The notes beneath the pieces are model-generated. The model worked only from the letters and a program-made list of their open reading frames with translations. It had not been told where the DNA came from and did no database searches. A program made the translations under genes and the position numbers. A DNA stretch of 7,294 nt from an uncultured Eubacteriales bacterium (GTDB lineage Bacteria > Bacillota > Clostridia > Oscillospirales > Acutalibacteraceae): the NCBI GenBank assembly GCA_900317215.1, contig ONFW01000084.1:1-7294 (forward strand), in the 5' to 3' direction. Below, one piece after another: positions 6,151 through 7,294 of this stretch. Each line of letters begins with the position of its first letter. The stretch's first letter is position 1.

Positions 6151-6852
6151 ATGAGCAGAGCCGATGAGTTTTTAGAGCAGTACAGGATACTTGAGGAGGA
6201 GCTGTCCGATAAGTATAACTATGATGAAAAATACGGCAGTCCTGTTGTGCGATTCATTACAGAAAAGGAGGGCAGACCCTTCCGTGAAAAGCTGAACTAC
6301 TGCCGCGAGATAAGAAATTTTCTCTCTCACCATTCCGAAACGGACGGGGAGCCGCTGATAGAGCCCTCCGAGGGTTTGATACGCTTTCTTACAGAAGTGA
6401 ATGACTATCTTCGCCAGCCGCCGCTCGCCCTTTCGTTCTCTACACAGTTTGCGGATATACTCAAGGCAGGACCGAAGAACAAGGCGGTCACTGTAATGAA
6501 GAAAATGCAGAAATCAGGCTTCTCTCATGTTCCGGTGCTGGACGGAGGCAGCTTTGTCGGGGTGTTCAGTATAGGCACGTTTTTTGCCTTTGCGCTGAAA
6601 AACGGTCTTGCCTCGCTGAATGACGAGATGCTGATCGAGGATTTTCTTGAGTTTCTTCCTCCTGACAGGCATGAGAACGAGAGGTTTCTGTTTATGCCAA
6701 AGACAGCCTCCTTATTTGATGTGAAGAATGAATTTGAAAAGCGTTCTCAGCGCAGCAAAAGACTTGCGGCGATATTTATAACAGACAACGGCTCCTTTGA
6801 CGGGCGAATTCTCGGAATGCTCACACCTTGGGACGTTGTGAATGAAAGATAA
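6151..6852 (+). CDS. Uncharacterised protein with HEPN-like N-terminal domain and C-terminal CBS pair
   Basis: I cannot name this 233-residue protein. Residues 1-90 are predicted helical and charged and contain REIRNFLSHH (52-61). Arg55-Asn56 and His60 form the Rx4H pattern, with a polar residue after Arg, that marks the active site of HEPN ribonucleases. Residues 95-233 look like two CBS repeats. The first includes AVTVMKKMQKSGFSHVPVLDGG (part of 112-133) with GVFSIGT at 137-143. The second ends in GMLTPWDVV (222-230), whose Thr225 and Asp228 fit the nucleotide-ribose binding pattern GhhTxxD. The equivalent Asp in repeat one is Thr143. CBS pairs commonly bind AMP, ATP or related ligands, so a ligand-controlled RNA-binding or RNA-cutting protein is possible; this is inference. 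The CBS call is more certain than the HEPN call. It begins 26 bases after the ABC-F gene behind a G-rich ribosome binding site (6139-6143), and mnmA follows 26 bases later. Confidence 0.8.
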   Translation: MSRADEFLEQYRILEEELSDKYNYDEKYGSPVVRFITEKEGRPFREKLNYCREIRNFLSHHSETDGEPLIEPSEGLIRFLTEVNDYLRQPPLALSFSTQFADILKAGPKNKAVTVMKKMQKSGFSHVPVLDGGSFVGVFSIGTFFAFALKNGLASLNDEMLIEDFLEFLPPDRHENERFLFMPKTASLFDVKNEFEKRSQRSKRLAAIFITDNGSFDGRILGMLTPWDVVNER

Positions 6853-6878
6853 GAGATAGGATTTCAGGCGGTGAGCTT

Positions 6879-7294
6879 ATGTCAGGCAAAAAAAAGGTTT
6901 TGGCGGCGATGAGCGGAGGAGTTGACAGCTCGGTGGCAGCTGCCGTGCTTTTAAAGGATTATGATGTTACGGGGGCCACGATGAAGCTGTTTTCCAACGA
7001 GGATATACAGCTTGATAAAAGCCGTACCTGCTGCAGTCTCGACGATGTTCAGGACGCAAGATATGCGGCTAACAGACTCGGAATTGAACATTATGTTTTC
7101 GGCTTCGGTGAACGCTTCAGGGAATGTGTGATAGAGCGCTTTAACAGTGCCTATATAAACGGGCTCACGCCGAATCCCTGTATAGACTGCAACCGCTTTA
7201 TAAAGTTCGACGCCCTGCTGAAAAGGGCGGAGGAGCTGGGCTTTGATTATATTGCGACAGGTCATTACGTAAGAAAACGCTATGATGAAAAAAC
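6879..7294 (+). CDS. mnmA: tRNA-specific 2-thiouridylase MnmA, N-terminal part (3' end outside window)
   Basis: MnmA adds sulfur to C2 of wobble uridine 34 in the tRNAs for Lys, Glu and Gln, using ATP to adenylate the base and a cysteine-bound persulfide. The window holds 138 codons of an expected 350-370 and the frame is open to the last base. The ATP pyrophosphatase loop SGGVDSS is at residues 12-18. A CCSLDDVQDAR segment (51-61) and the tRNA-interacting TPNPCIDCNRFIKF stretch (97-110) follow; Cys104 aligns with the E. coli active-site Cys102. ATGHY at 126-130 is also typical. The second catalytic cysteine lies beyond the window. AGGCGGTGA at 6866-6874, one mismatch from consensus, precedes ATG 6879. 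The gene follows the HEPN/CBS gene by 26 bases, consistent with one operon. Confidence 0.95.
   Translation, partial: MSGKKKVLAAMSGGVDSSVAAAVLLKDYDVTGATMKLFSNEDIQLDKSRTCCSLDDVQDARYAANRLGIEHYVFGFGERFRECVIERFNSAYINGLTPNPCIDCNRFIKFDALLKRAEELGFDYIATGHYVRKRYDEK

Overview
The window looks like chromosomal DNA from a low-to-moderate GC Firmicute, most likely an anaerobic Clostridia member of the Ruminococcus/Oscillospiraceae kind. This rests on the gene order accB-fabZ-accC-accD-accA, the short form of AccA, the strong purine-rich ribosome binding sites, the TTG starts and the Clostridia-like protein sequences. The species cannot be named from the sequence alone. All genes are on the + strand and closely packed. 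The largest gap is 126 bases, and no mobile element, CRISPR array, tRNA or rRNA gene was seen.

Region 1 (1-3888) is the distal part of a type II fatty acid synthesis operon. It holds the C-terminal end of accB (biotin carrier protein), fabZ (3-hydroxyacyl-ACP dehydratase), accC (biotin carboxylase), and accD and accA (the two carboxyltransferase subunits), and it ends at a strong intrinsic terminator. Biotin on AccB is carboxylated by AccC, and AccD/AccA pass the carboxyl group to acetyl-CoA to make malonyl-CoA. FabZ dehydrates the 3-hydroxyacyl-ACP intermediate in each elongation round. The upstream fab genes probably lie just outside the window.

Region 2 (3853-3978) is a 126-base spacer with the terminator and two further hairpins. 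One arm of the terminator can also pair with a sequence beyond the T-tract.

Region 3 (3979-7294) looks like a translation and tRNA-modification cluster. It has trmL (2'-O-methylation of wobble nucleotide 34), a YbiT/YkpA-type ABC-F ATPase, an unnamed protein with a HEPN-like N-terminus and a CBS pair, and the 5' part of mnmA (2-thiolation of wobble U34), which runs off the window. Two observations stand out. In the ABC-F protein, all the degenerate ATPase residues fall in one of its two composite sites. The small protein carries an Rx4H motif of the kind found in HEPN ribonucleases, next to a possible nucleotide-sensing CBS module.

Several starts differ from the longest open frame: fabZ at ATG 247, accC at TTG 768, and the ABC-F gene at ATG 4520. 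Each is chosen from its ribosome binding site and from where family homology begins.
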